A stretch of DNA of 64,000 nucleotides from Shewanella maritima. GTDB lineage: Bacteria; Pseudomonadota; Gammaproteobacteria; Enterobacterales; Shewanellaceae. The notes under the pieces are model-generated. The model worked only from the letters and a program-made list of their open reading frames with translations, ran no database searches and had not been told where the DNA came from. The stretch covers positions 868,001 through 932,000 of the forward strand of contig NZ_CP036200.1 in assembly GCF_004295345.1 (NCBI RefSeq). The letters are read 5' to 3'. Positions 9,253 through 19,180 of the stretch are shown in pieces. The position numbers and the translations under genes are program-made. How positions within the stretch are numbered: position 1 is the first letter of the stretch; each line of letters begins with the position of its first letter.

Positions 9253-11664
9253 ATGAGTATTTTGAACATGATTGACTATCAATCAAATGGTCAGGTGCGT
9301 CTAACAAGCCCAACGGACATGCCTAACGCAGTAAGCTTTTTGTGGAATAAACAAATGATGGTGAGCTTTAATTGCCGTGGTTACGCTGTTGGGCAGTTTA
9401 TGCAACCAGAGCCGGCTAAATACGCTAAAGGGCCCAATATTGAAGCAACAACTTTTATCCAACCTGAGCATCCCTACTACAGCCATCACCCAGGGCGTTT
9501 TTTTTATATTAAAGATGAAGCCAATAATGAGCTATTTTCTGTACCTTATGCGCCTATCAAAAAGCCGTTAGACAAATTTAACTTTATTGCAGGTCAATCA
9601 GAGATTTGTTGGCACATCGAGCACAACCAACTTGAAGTAAACTTGAGCGTCACTCTACCCGTTGATGACGCCGCTGAGCTTTGGCGTATTATCGTCAAAG
9701 ATTTATCAGGCAAACAGCGCAAGCTGCATCTTTATAGCTACTTCCCTGTAGGTTATATGTCGTGGATGAATCAGTCTGCTCTCTTTGATAGCGAGCTTAA
9801 TGCCATTGTCTGCCAAAGCGTTACCCCATACCAAAAGGTCGCTGATTACTTTAAAAATCAGGGCAATAAAGACAATACTGTGCTCATCAGTCAGCGCAGA
9901 CCAGATAGCTTTGAAACCAGACAAGCCATATTTGAGGGCGAATCTGGGCTAACCAACCCTCAGGCAATACAGCACACGAGGCTAGACAACGGTGAAGCTA
10001 AATATGAAACACCGGTTGCCAGTATGCACTTTACACTGACGCTTGATGCGCATAGCACTGATGAGCTTGAGTTTGTGTTTGCGCCAGTTGCCAATAAAGC
10101 GCAAATAAAAGCCTTATCTGATAACTATCTGCCGACAAAGCACAAGCAATCATCAGGGCTATCGAGCGATGATAGTTGGAATACTGCATTCAAAGAGTAC
10201 ATAGATCAGGCGGTCAATTGCATCGACATTAGCACGCCTGATGATGAACTTAATCACTTTGTTAATCACTGGCTAGCAAGGCAAGTTTTTTATCATGGCG
10301 ATGTCAATCGCTTATCTACCGATCCGCAAACTCGCAATTACCTGCAAGATGCCATGGGCATGGTGTACATCAAGCCACAAGCAACAAAAGATGCATTCAT
10401 CACCGCCCTTAGCCAGCAACATAGAACGGGGGCGATGCCAGATGGCATCTTACTCAATGAACAAGCTGAGCTTAAATACATTAATCAAGTGCCGCACACC
10501 GACCACTGCGTATGGTTAGTGATCTGCTTACAAGCCTATTTAGATGAAACCAATGATTATTCATTCCTGCAGCAAACGCTGCCGTTCAAAGACAGTAGCG
10601 AACAGCTAAGTGTATTTGAGCACATCAATCTTGCTCTAGAGTGGTTAGTTAAACAGCGCGACCATCACGGCTTGAGTTATATCGCCCAGGGCGACTGGTG
10701 CGATCCTATGAACATGGTGGGCTACAAGGGTAAAGGGGTGTCAAGCTGGTTAAGTTTGGCGACCTCTTATGCCCTCAGGTTATGGAGTATTGTTGCCGAA
10801 ACACTTCAAGAACATGAGCTTGCAGAGCAGCTATCTGTATTGGCCCTGCAGATAAATGATAGCGTCAACCAACATTGTTGGGATGGCAATTGGTTTGCTC
10901 GAGGCATTACTGATGATGGGGTAAAATTTGGCATTAGTGATGATGTTGAGGGCCGTATCTATGCCAACCCACAAAGCTTTGCCCTGCTGGCAAATGCCAG
11001 TGATGAACAGCAAAGCCAATCTATGATTGATCAAGTTCAGCAACAACTATTCACGCCATTTGGGCTTATGATGCTGGCGCCAAGTTATACCCAAATGCGC
11101 GAAGATGTTGGCAGGGTAACGCAAAAGTACCCAGGAAGCGCTGAAAACGGCTCCGTCTATAATCATGCCGCGATTTTTTATGCCTACGCGCTTTATGATG
11201 AGCACTCAAATAAGCGTAAAGACATTGCCTGGCAGGTTATGAGTAAAATGCTGCCTAGCAGCGAGCAAGGCGATCAAGTTGCCCGTGGGCAACTCCCTGT
11301 GTTTATTCCAAATTACTACCGCGGCGCCTATTTTCAGCACCCTGATGTAGCAGGTAAATCAAGTCAGTTATTTAACACAGGCACAGTCGCCTGGTATTAC
11401 CGATGTTTAATTGAAAAACTGTTTGGATTGCAAGGCTGTGAGCGAGGTTTAAAGATTGCGCCGCAGCTGCCGAGTAACTGGCCTAGGGCTAGTGTCAAAC
11501 GCCGTTTTCGCGGCGCAACCTTCGAGGTTTACTATAAGCAAAGCCAATCGAGTGAAGCCACCAGCACAGTTAAAGTTCGCTTAAATGGACAGCCGATTGT
11601 TGGCAATATCATTGACGATATCGAGGCGGGTAAGCACTACAAGGTTTACGTAGAGCTGAGTTAA
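9253..11664 (+). CDS. Glycoside hydrolase family 94 phosphorylase, possibly cellobionic acid phosphorylase
   Basis: An 803-residue cytoplasmic GH94 protein. The N-terminal beta-sandwich is followed by an (alpha/alpha)6 barrel. The general acid is Asp481 in QGDWCDPMNM, and ENGSVYNHAAIFYAYAL forms the phosphate-site region. Family members split beta-linked disaccharides with phosphate. The GDWCDPMNM form, rather than the DWND of cellobiose and chitobiose phosphorylases, recalls the cellobionic acid phosphorylases; this is from memory and uncertain. It starts 61 bases after the GPH transporter and shares the LacI-type operator region, so the two likely act as uptake plus phosphorolysis. No signal peptide. 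The ribosome-binding site is weak (AGAG). Confidence 0.85.
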   Translation: MSILNMIDYQSNGQVRLTSPTDMPNAVSFLWNKQMMVSFNCRGYAVGQFMQPEPAKYAKGPNIEATTFIQPEHPYYSHHPGRFFYIKDEANNELFSVPYAPIKKPLDKFNFIAGQSEICWHIEHNQLEVNLSVTLPVDDAAELWRIIVKDLSGKQRKLHLYSYFPVGYMSWMNQSALFDSELNAIVCQSVTPYQKVADYFKNQGNKDNTVLISQRRPDSFETRQAIFEGESGLTNPQAIQHTRLDNGEAKYETPVASMHFTLTLDAHSTDELEFVFAPVANKAQIKALSDNYLPTKHKQSSGLSSDDSWNTAFKEYIDQAVNCIDISTPDDELNHFVNHWLARQVFYHGDVNRLSTDPQTRNYLQDAMGMVYIKPQATKDAFITALSQQHRTGAMPDGILLNEQAELKYINQVPHTDHCVWLVICLQAYLDETNDYSFLQQTLPFKDSSEQLSVFEHINLALEWLVKQRDHHGLSYIAQGDWCDPMNMVGYKGKGVSSWLSLATSYALRLWSIVAETLQEHELAEQLSVLALQINDSVNQHCWDGNWFARGITDDGVKFGISDDVEGRIYANPQSFALLANASDEQQSQSMIDQVQQQLFTPFGLMMLAPSYTQMREDVGRVTQKYPGSAENGSVYNHAAIFYAYALYDEHSNKRKDIAWQVMSKMLPSSEQGDQVARGQLPVFIPNYYRGAYFQHPDVAGKSSQLFNTGTVAWYYRCLIEKLFGLQGCERGLKIAPQLPSNWPRASVKRRFRGATFEVYYKQSQSSEATSTVKVRLNGQPIVGNIIDDIEAGKHYKVYVELS

Positions 11665-11718
11665 GTTGGTGAGCGAGGTTACGGCGAATAAACAGGCACT
11701 TTCAGGGTGAGACAGAAC

Positions 11719-11752
11719 AAAAAAGCACAAGCTAATATGCTTGTGCTTTTAC
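11719..11752. terminator. Bidirectional terminator between the GH94 gene and yceI
   Basis: A 12-bp stem AAAAGCACAAGC/GCTTGTGCTTTT with a TAATAT loop; it serves the convergent genes on both sides. Confidence 0.9.
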
Positions 11753-11816
11753 TTGGATTATCTCAAATTTAACCTGATAGTTTACCGCTTTACGAGCGTT
11801 AGCTACCCGAGCAAAA

Positions 11817-12424
11817 TTACTGCTTAATACCCTCAACTACTAACTCAAGATCCACATAGGCAGATGCAGGGCCAAGATCCATCTTCACACCGTAATCTTT
11901 CATCTTAAAGCGAGTAGTACCGGTAAAACCCGCGCGGTAGCCGCCCCAAGGATCTTTGCCCTCGCCCACCATTACAGCATCGATCGCCAACGGCTTAGTC
12001 ACTCCATTAAAGGTAAAGTCACCATTAACCACCAGCTTACCGTTGCCTTTATCTTCAATTGATGTCGATACAAAGCTTGCTTGAGGGTGCTTGCTGGTAT
12101 TTAAAAAATCAGAGCCGCGCAAATGCTTGTCGCGCTCAGCATGGTTTGAATCAACGCTTTTGGTATTAATCGTTACGTTGATTTTACCAGCAGCTAGATT
12201 GTCCTTGTCATAACTAAAGTCGCCAGAAAACTCATTAAAACGCCCCATCACGAAGCTGTAGCCCAAGTGGCTCACTTTGAATTGAATAAATGCATGGGCA
12301 CCTTGCGTATCAATTTTGTAGTCAGCGGCATTAGCGCTAAACGATGCCCTAATAAACTGGTTGCGGCAACTAGGCCTACTATTGACTTACCAAAGAGTGA
12401 TTTACCAAAGAGTGATTTTTTCAT
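11817..12424 (-). pseudogene. yceI: YceI family periplasmic protein, frameshifted in the signal peptide
   Basis: The mature domain is an intact YceI lipocalin-like barrel (HLGYSFVMGRFNEFSGDF, then NTSKHPQASFVSTSI and MDLGPASAYVDLELVVEG). These proteins are thought to bind isoprenoid-type lipids in the periplasm. The natural start is the ATG at 12424, behind AAAGGAA. It gives MKKSLFGKSLFGKSIVG, then hits a one-base deletion near 12350 in a GGG run. Restoring a fourth G gives LLGASFSANA followed by ADYKIDTQGAHAF, a normal signal-peptide cleavage. As written, translation stops early. A 15-bp tandem duplication makes the KSLFG repeat. It is paired with the downstream-reading cytochrome b561 gene, as in the yceJ-yceI operon. 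Confidence 0.85.
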
Positions 12425-12471
12425 TGCTATTCCTTTATCTAAATTAATGAAACTGTGTTGTGGGGCTACGC

Positions 12472-13038
12472 CTACTTTTCTGGGCGTAGCATACGTTTAA
12501 GGGTGTTATCTTTGTCGACAAAATGGTGCTTAATCGCGCCTGCACCATGGACAACAACGAGTGCAATTAAGCTATAAGCTGCGTACTGATGAATTAACCC
12601 AGCAATATCGGCCTGATTTTCAAACAGCTGCTCTTTACCAAACAGTAAACCCGGTGATGGCAGCTCAAACCAATCAAAAACTAAAATTCCGCGGCCATCT
12701 GCTGTCGAAATCAAAATACCTGACACCATAATCGTGAATAACAGCATGTAGATAAGACCATGAGCAATGCTTGCCGCCTTTTGCTCCCAAGCTTTATGCT
12801 CTGCAGCTTTACTGACTTTAGGATTTAGCTGTTTCCAAGCGATTCGTATCACTGTTGCCAATAACAGCATCAAGCCGATACTTTTATGCCAATGAGGCGC
12901 TACCTGATACCACTTACTGTAATAAGTTAGTTCGACCATCCAAAAGCCAACCGCAAACAAGCCAATTACCGTAATAGCTGACATCCAGTGCAATCCTATG
13001 GCAACCCAGCCATAACCTTGATTTGTATTCTTGAACAT
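12472..13038 (-). CDS. Cytochrome b561 family protein
   Basis: A 188-residue membrane protein with four predicted transmembrane helices (about residues 10-33, 48-68, 88-110 and 142-165). Histidines likely to bind haem b are in GLHWMSA, APHWHKSIG, IAHGLIYM and VVVHGAGAIKHHF. The family moves electrons at the inner membrane. It is upstream of yceI in the same direction with a 47-base gap, matching the YceJ-YceI pair known from E. coli. Electron donor and acceptor are unknown. An AAAGGGAG ribosome-binding site precedes the ATG. Confidence 0.93.
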   Translation of the reverse strand: MFKNTNQGYGWVAIGLHWMSAITVIGLFAVGFWMVELTYYSKWYQVAPHWHKSIGLMLLLATVIRIAWKQLNPKVSKAAEHKAWEQKAASIAHGLIYMLLFTIMVSGILISTADGRGILVFDWFELPSPGLLFGKEQLFENQADIAGLIHQYAAYSLIALVVVHGAGAIKHHFVDKDNTLKRMLRPEK

Positions 13039-13497
13039 TGAACTCCCTTTAACTCCTGCGCTTACTGCTAATAGCTGTGTGCATTTATTTAGTGTCTTGT
13101 TTAATTGTTGAACTCATTCTATAGACCCATTTTTTAGATTTAAATCGCAAAAATTCGCCATTAACATTCTATTTTTTAGAATTAAACTCTATGCAGTTAA
13201 TCAAACATAAGGTTTGTACTCCCTAAAATAGCAGTCATAGGCGACACCAAGTAAGGCTGAGTAACATTGATTCAAATGCGGTGAATAAGCCTCAACACTA
13301 GCAACTGCAAGCTAAGCTAACCTTAAAACAGTTAAACACTGAACAATTTGCGCATTAACTAGGCTAACGACAATAAACCCATTAAAAAGCACTTGCACGA
13401 TGAAAACCACCGCTATAATATGTGCGCACTCCAAACGAGACAGGGCTTACAAGCCACGGTCAATGTTTGAAGTAGACGACAAACACTGACGTTTGTT
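13039..13497. other. Intergenic region, cytochrome b561 to tRNA-Phe
   Basis: This 459-base stretch holds the promoter side of the cytochrome gene, a small ATTCTA-N5-TAGAAT palindrome at 13166-13182, the tRNA promoter, and from 13466 the start of the duplicated tRNA cassette. No gene is seen. Confidence 0.65.
13392..13419 (+). promoter_or_regulatory. Putative promoter of tRNA cassette copy 1
   Basis: A -35-like CTTGCA at 13392 and a perfect TATAAT at 13414-13419, followed by a GC-rich stretch (TGTGCGCACT), lie about 80 bases upstream of tRNA-Phe. The spacer is slightly short (16 bases). Confidence 0.7.
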
Positions 13498-13573
13498 GCC
13501 CGAATAGCTCAGTTGGTAGAGCAGAGGATTGAAAATCCTCGTGTCCCTGGTTCGATTCCGGGTTCGGGCACCA
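13498..13573 (+). tRNA. tRNA-Phe (GAA)
   Basis: A 76-base cloverleaf. The acceptor stem GCCCGAA pairs with TTCGGGC, the anticodon loop is TTGAAAA with anticodon GAA, the T loop is GGTTCGATTCC, and CCA is encoded. Seven bases separate it from tRNA-Thr. An identical copy is at 22975. Confidence 0.98.
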
Positions 13574-13580
13574 CTATTTA

Positions 13581-13656
<76 letters not shown>

Positions 13657-13666
13657 TATACAACGA

Positions 13667-13698
13667 AGCCACTCAATCGAGTGGCTTTTTTGTTTTTT
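13667..13698 (+). terminator. Terminator of tRNA cassette copy 1
   Basis: The stem GCCACTC-AATC-GAGTGGC is followed by TTTTTT. The copy after the second cassette has the same hairpin with paired base changes. Confidence 0.92.
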
Positions 13699-13740
13699 GC
13701 ACTTAATTGCACTATTTGTAGTTCCACTGACTGCAACTAA

Positions 13741-13916
13741 ATACCAATTGGGATAAATAAGTGTTCAGAGATTACGCAGGGAAAATCGCTTAGAACAAGG
13801 CGGAAATTGCAGCTAGCTAGTTGCCCTACCTACAAAATTTCTAACGAAGTTATAAGCCATTTTTACCAATAAAAAGTAACCAGTAAGAATGATCAAATAC
13901 TTGTGCTAATTGGTAT
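13741..13916 (+). mobile_element. MITE-like element, copy 2 (176-bp class)
   Basis: It runs from ATACCAATTGGG to CTAATTGGTAT and has the same internal sequence as copy 1, plus extra bases near its right end (ACCAATAAAAAGTA region). It overlaps the 3' end of the cyanophycinase gene, whose final codons and TAG stop (YTN-stop) lie in its right terminal repeat. It is most similar to copy 3. Confidence 0.85.
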
Positions 13917-15725
13917 AACGTAGTTGATAGTCAAACGCCATATTCTGATAGCTACAGTAATCTTTATTTGTGTTATCAGACTCTATTACGCCACTTGCCT
14001 GTTGCCAATGCTCCGCCTTTGTTAGTGTTAACTCTATTTGCTTACCTTGAAAATGACTAGTAAACATTAGTGATTTGTCAGCAGAGTTACATAGGTTATG
14101 CGCCGCTTTTAGATAATTTTCACCCGCAAAAATATCATCAACTTCAGCGCTTCTTGACAACGTTACTGGCAAAGTGACGGACTCAGTGACTGAGGTGGTA
14201 GCTTTTACTTGCTCATCGCTCACGGAGGATGCTTGTTTCCAACTGGCAAAATCAATAGTTAACTTATCAGCTTGCAAACGCATGCGATCGTCTCGGGTAG
14301 CAAAATGAGTCAAAACTTGGTTTTTCTTGCCGCCATCAGCAAGTTTATTTTCAACAACAAACACACCAGTTTGACCAACAACCTGCATTTCAAGCTGCTC
14401 TTTAGACTGCCACGACACCACTAATGCAGTGGCTTCATCAACGCCAAAAGCAAATCTAGACTGAGTATCAGTAACCAACTTTACCAATCGCCCTTGCCTG
14501 CCGCGCTCAGAGAAATGGGTGTCCATAATGCCCCACTTGAACAGACCCATTCCGCCTTGACTGTTATAGGTTAAATCATCATTAAGTAGCTCACCACATT
14601 GGTTATCTTTATTGCAGCCAGCACTTGGCAACACATCTGCTTTCGCCCCTCTAAGTAGTGCAACTTCACTGCGGCCGTTAGTGATCATAGGAACCTGCTT
14701 TTGTTGATAGACGCCACCAGACATCACAGCTGTGCCTGCGCTAGTGCCGCCAACAATAAGCTGATTTTGCTCAAGCTGCTTACGAACGGCCTTCAGAAGC
14801 GCGTTGTCAGTCCCATCTTTGTTCTTAAACGCTTGTAATGTAAGCGACTGATCGCCGCCGTTGATAAATAAGCCATCAGCTTGTTCAATCGCATTGATAA
14901 AAGCTGCAGGCTCACGGCACCATTGTTGCTGGTTTAAATAATGATCGGGATACACAAACTTGCGCTTTATTGTGCCTAGTACCTCGGCTTGATATTGCTC
15001 CAACTGCGTACAACCAGCTACCTCGGTTCCTTGCTGTTGCCAGAGTGTATTTAGCGCAGCATCTATTGGCAACCAGCTGACCTCGGCGCCAGTTTCAGCG
15101 AACACACTTTGATAAAAATCTACCGCTTCAAATGGGTCACGCGCTGAAGCAGTCACCACTAGAATTTTTGGTTTAGTTCTTTGTTTTATTTTGGCTTTTA
15201 CAGCTGCAAGTTGGGTGAAGCGATTAAACACTTCCTTTGAAAATGGATTGCGAGTATTAGCAACAGAGACCCGCTCTTGGCGACGAAAACCTTTGTCATC
15301 AACCAAACCAAGTTCTAGCGCATCTAACAGCAAATAAAACTCACGATCGGCCAGTTGATTAACCAGCTTTTTGCCCCATTGGCAAGCCATAAACTGCGTA
15401 ACCGCGACTTGGTCAATACGCCAGGATTGTCACGGTGCATATCAATTAACAACCGCTTCAGCGAATGCTTTTGATGCTCAAGATGACCTTGTGCCCAATG
15501 TTGAAACAGGAAATCAATATTGTCTTTTGACACTTGATACAAGGGACGGGATTTGTCGGACTCGTGAATAAAATCATCGGATAAACATTGGATTGGAGAC
15601 ATAGATGAGCAAGTTTTTAGCCCTCCACCAACCAAAAACAGCTTGGCATTTTGACCAAACTCATCGGCAAAGCTGGAAAACGAGAAAACTAAACCGGCAA
15701 GAAGTATCGATGGCGTGCGCAGCAT
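13906..15725 (-). pseudogene. Secreted cyanophycinase (peptidase S51, CphE-type), frameshifted
   Basis: Two frames join to about 605 residues. The N-terminal frame starts at the ATG at 15725 (AAGGAA upstream) with a signal peptide (SILLAGLVFSFSSFA, then DEFGQ) and FLVGGGLKTCSS, typical of exported cyanophycinases. The second frame (stop at 13906) has FINGGDQSLTL and the nucleophile motif VGGTSAGTAVMSGG, with the catalytic Ser in GTSAG. Cyanophycinases cut the Asp-Arg polymer cyanophycin to beta-Asp-Arg dipeptides. A one-base loss near 15420, probably GGG to GG, breaks the frame; restoring a G gives NPGRIDQVAVTQFMACQWG. It is divergent from the TonB receptor, in one locus with a transporter and an IadA-like dipeptidase. 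Decay and consensus error cannot be told apart here. Confidence 0.85.
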
Positions 15726-16119
15726 TTTTCAATTCCTTGTGTAAACATAATGTTGATAGAATTTTGCAAAAACGCTATTGACAACAAATTCTATCAGGGG
15801 TAATTCTAAAAAAAGAGAACGAAAAATTGCTTGCGCCAACAAGCATCCTATTCACCCATCTAGGGATGTCATAGACTCCCGAAGTTTGAGATAAGATATT
15901 TTTATATGTACAAGAAAGCATTCTCGCTATCAACATATTCTTATCAAAACTACTACCTTTCGGAGTGGTTTGACGAATAAACATTTGAAGCAAGCTATTG
16001 TTTCGAAGACGTTTTGTCATTCGTAGCTCACTATCTAAAAAATATTATTCATTTTTTATTTCCGCGCACGGCACAAAAATAGATCACAGGTGCGTCTGGA
16101 ATTTAGGAAGGTAGATAAC
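15726..16119. other. Divergent promoter region between the cyanophycinase and receptor genes
   Basis: 394 bases with no convincing gene. Near the cyanophycinase start it holds an 11-bp inverted repeat overlapping a possible -35/-10 pair. The minus-strand frame at 15775-16020 crosses that repeat and matches nothing recognisable. Confidence 0.6.
15754..15796 (-). promoter_or_regulatory. 11-bp inverted repeat, candidate operator for the cyanophycinase gene
   Basis: TGATAGAATTT at 15754-15764 and its exact complement at 15786-15796 are 21 bases apart, about three helical turns centre to centre. On the minus strand a TTGTCA lies between the arms, with a weak TTCTAT 17 bases on. A dimeric regulator bound here could control the gene. 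No regulator gene is in the segment. Confidence 0.5.
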
Positions 16120-19035
16120 ATGACTCTGTTCAAACCCAACACTATTGCCCTTGCGCTAGCTAGCCTTTGCTGTACCAACCTTACCTTTGCTGCAGAGCAA
16201 GATACCCAGCCGGTCGAAAAAATCACTGTTACTGGTAGTCAAATCAAAGGTGTCGATCTAGAAGGCATGCAGCCTATGGTGGTCATTTCAAGCCAAGATA
16301 TTAAAGACTCTGGTGCTTCGACCATTTCCGAGCTTATGAGCCAAATCACCCAAACTCGCGGCGGTGAAGGTTCGTTTACCACATCAGAAAGTGGCGCTAC
16401 ATCTACCTCAACTCCTGCTGGGCAAGCTGCGGCCTCACTTCGCGGCTTAGGCCCAAGCTCCACATTAACGTTAATCAATGGTCGCCGAGTTGCTGCCAGT
16501 TCATTTGCATCAGGTACGCAGAACTTTGTCGACGTAAATAGCATTCCGCTAGCCGCAATTGAAAGAATTGAAGTCTTGGCAACAGGCGCGTCAGCAATTT
16601 ACGGCGCCGATGCGGTTGCTGGGGTAATCAACTATATCCTAAAAACAGACTACCAAGGCGCTGAAGTCAATCTGTCTTATGGGAACAGCTTTGCCGGTAG
16701 CGACGAAGGCAGATACAACCTCAATGCGGTATGGGGCACAGAGCTACTAGGAGGCAGGTTAACCCTGTTTGGCGACTACTATGACCGTAATAGCTTTGAC
16801 GCCCAAGACCGTGACTTTACCCGCAATCCAGCCTTGGTAAGTAACTATTCATATCTACCAAAAAACACACCAAATATTTATTATTATTCAGCCGTTTCTG
16901 GCGACGAAATCGGCGCACCAAACTGTGCTACTGAACTAGTCACGACCGAGTATGGCGAACAAATTTGTGCTTATTACAGCAACCAAGATGACGAGCTGAT
17001 AAGCGAGCTTGAAAGTGCTTCAACAGGATTTATCTTTACTAAAGACATCGGAGAGATAACCTGGAATACAGACTTTTTCTACAGCCGCACTAAATCTGTA
17101 GCGGTATCTTCCCCTGCACCAATTAACGATATCGATGATGGCGAAGGCCCATGGGTAGATGAGTCGGCTCTTGATGCGTTTGATGAACAAACACGTAATG
17201 ACCTGCTCGACCAAATGTATATCGACCCTTTCCCTGAGCTAACGCAAGCAGGGCAGCAGCTATACGGTTTTCGATTTGATGCCCGCTTTGCATCACCTCG
17301 TACGGTTGAAGTTGAAACCAACGCATTTCGCTTAGTTTCCAGCTTAGAAGGTCAAATCAAAGGTTGGGACTGGCAAAGCGGGATCACCCTGTCGCAATCA
17401 AAATCAGAGCAACAAGCCATTGCTGGCATTTATAATCGCTATAAATACCACGCCGCGCTAGCAGGAGAGCTATGTAGCGATGGCACTATCGCAAGCTTTG
17501 ACGGTAACGATTTGAGCTGCGCCAGTGGAGATTTAGTTGCCATGTACAACCCGTTTTTAACGGGTGATAGTTCCAATGACAGTGTCCTTGCCATGACGCA
17601 AGAACAGCCAACTCGTGATGGTAAGAGTACCGTTTATGCCTGGGATGCGAGCATTTCAGGGGAGTTATTTGAGCTCGGCGATAACTATGTCATGGCGGCT
17701 TTTGGCACTGAAATACGCAAAGAAGAAATCACTGACGTTCCTTCTGAGAATTCCCGTGCCCGCGCTGAAGATGAATACCTTGTTGATGTATTTGGCTTTG
17801 GCTCAAGTCTGTCAGAAGCGAAGCGTCAACAGTTTGCCGCTTTCGCCGAATTCCACATTCCACTTACCGACCGCCTAGAAATGCAGGTCGCAGGACGCTA
17901 CGACAACTATGATGATTTTGGCGATACTTTTAATCCCAAAATCGGCTTTAGTTACCGCCCTGTAGACTCTTTGGTGTTACGTGGTTCATGGTCAACCTCA
18001 TTTAGAGCACCATCGCTGACACAAGCTGGTGTAAAACTTAGAACCACCACGGCAACCTATGACTGCGGAGCCAATCAAGCGGTTGCGGACTTGTACTGCA
18101 GTGGTGAAAGCTTTGAGTCTAGCCCGAATGTACTTGAACTAGGTAACAAAAACTTACGTGCAGAAGAGTCTGAATCCCTTAGCTTTGGCCTCGCATTTAG
18201 TCCAACTCAAGACACTAACCTGACCCTTGATTATTGGCAATTTGAGCATGATGACCTTGTTGATACTGACATGACAGCCGTGCTTGATGCGGCAATTACC
18301 GACCATACGCTGCGCCATTGCGGCATCGTGCCTGAAGGACAAATGGGGATTTCATACGTTGAAGACCTATGCTTAGTAACGGACAATTCAGGCTTAACCA
18401 TCGAGCAAGCTGGCGCAAACTTAACAGAGATCCTTGATGCATGGGTCGATTTCGATAACCCACGTGATGCTGAACTGCCACTATATCGCGACCATATCAT
18501 TCAATTGCAAAACACGGGTAAACAAACCGTAAGAGGCATAGATCTGGCAATGAGCCATGATTTTGAATTCGAACTTGGCCGCTTGTCATTATCGCTAGAT
18601 GCGACACATTATCTTGAGTTCGAGCGTAACAAGCCTGGCTCTGATGAAGTTGAAGAGTTAATTGGCACCTGGCGTTACCCGCAAAACATTGCCAATTTCA
18701 GAGTTGGTTGGGTACAGCAAGACTTCTACGCCAGTTTAACTGCGCAATACACTGACAGCTATGCCGATGACATTTCTGGGTTAAGAGGACGAAATATCGA
18801 TGAGCTGGAAGATTTGGGTGAGTTAGATGCCAATGGCGAGCGAGATGTAGATTCATGGACAACAGTGCGCGCTAACCTAGGCTATGACTTTGATAACATG
18901 AATATTAATCTCACTATCAATAATCTATTTAACGAGAAACCATCTGTAGCTTATGGTTCGCGCCGCGGTTTTGATTCCATTAATCACAACGCCCTAGGTG
19001 CTAACTATAAAGTGTCATTTAGCTATTTCTTTTAG
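16120..19035 (+). CDS. TonB-dependent outer-membrane receptor
   Basis: A 971-residue receptor. The signal peptide is MTLFKPNTIALALASLCCTNLTFAA in outline. The plug domain covers about residues 40-170 (KITVTGSQIKG, SLRGLGPSSTLTLINGRR, IYGADAVAGVINYI), followed by a beta-barrel that ends in aromatic VSFSYFF. The plug form is the one common in oligopeptide and polysaccharide receptors of Alteromonadales. ATG at 16120 has GGAAGG upstream; a GTG at 16090 would add ten residues before the signal peptide. Placed between cyanophycinase and transporter genes, it most likely carries beta-Asp dipeptides or cyanophycin fragments across the outer membrane. The substrate is inferred only from context. Confidence 0.92.
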   Translation: MTLFKPNTIALALASLCCTNLTFAAEQDTQPVEKITVTGSQIKGVDLEGMQPMVVISSQDIKDSGASTISELMSQITQTRGGEGSFTTSESGATSTSTPAGQAAASLRGLGPSSTLTLINGRRVAASSFASGTQNFVDVNSIPLAAIERIEVLATGASAIYGADAVAGVINYILKTDYQGAEVNLSYGNSFAGSDEGRYNLNAVWGTELLGGRLTLFGDYYDRNSFDAQDRDFTRNPALVSNYSYLPKNTPNIYYYSAVSGDEIGAPNCATELVTTEYGEQICAYYSNQDDELISELESASTGFIFTKDIGEITWNTDFFYSRTKSVAVSSPAPINDIDDGEGPWVDESALDAFDEQTRNDLLDQMYIDPFPELTQAGQQLYGFRFDARFASPRTVEVETNAFRLVSSLEGQIKGWDWQSGITLSQSKSEQQAIAGIYNRYKYHAALAGELCSDGTIASFDGNDLSCASGDLVAMYNPFLTGDSSNDSVLAMTQEQPTRDGKSTVYAWDASISGELFELGDNYVMAAFGTEIRKEEITDVPSENSRARAEDEYLVDVFGFGSSLSEAKRQQFAAFAEFHIPLTDRLEMQVAGRYDNYDDFGDTFNPKIGFSYRPVDSLVLRGSWSTSFRAPSLTQAGVKLRTTTATYDCGANQAVADLYCSGESFESSPNVLELGNKNLRAEESESLSFGLAFSPTQDTNLTLDYWQFEHDDLVDTDMTAVLDAAITDHTLRHCGIVPEGQMGISYVEDLCLVTDNSGLTIEQAGANLTEILDAWVDFDNPRDAELPLYRDHIIQLQNTGKQTVRGIDLAMSHDFEFELGRLSLSLDATHYLEFERNKPGSDEVEELIGTWRYPQNIANFRVGWVQQDFYASLTAQYTDSYADDISGLRGRNIDELEDLGELDANGERDVDSWTTVRANLGYDFDNMNINLTINNLFNEKPSVAYGSRRGFDSINHNALGANYKVSFSYFF

Positions 19036-19070
19036 ATAATCTGAACTCTGGTTAAATAACCTAACCACAA

Positions 19071-19106
19071 CTTGCCTGGGCAATTCATTTGCCTAGGCAA
19101 GCTCTT
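19071..19106 (+). terminator. Hairpin after the TonB receptor gene
   Basis: CTTGCCTGGGCAA pairs with TTGCCTAGGCAAG (one G-U), followed by only a short pyrimidine run (CTCTTT). It may weaken rather than stop transcription into the transporter gene. Confidence 0.5.
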
Positions 19107-19180
19107 TCCCTAGGCACCTGTTATATACACGCGACTGTTTGCGTTAGAATAGCCAACAAAAATAATTAAGAGTGCTCTCA

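Noticed and set aside
12267-12500. 77-codon plus-strand frame across the yceI start
   Set aside because: Antisense to the yceI signal-peptide region, which explains this DNA once one G is restored.
15775-16020. 81-codon minus-strand frame in the divergent cyanophycinase/receptor gap
   Set aside because: Overlaps the inverted repeat and probable promoter; no family features and no ribosome-binding site.
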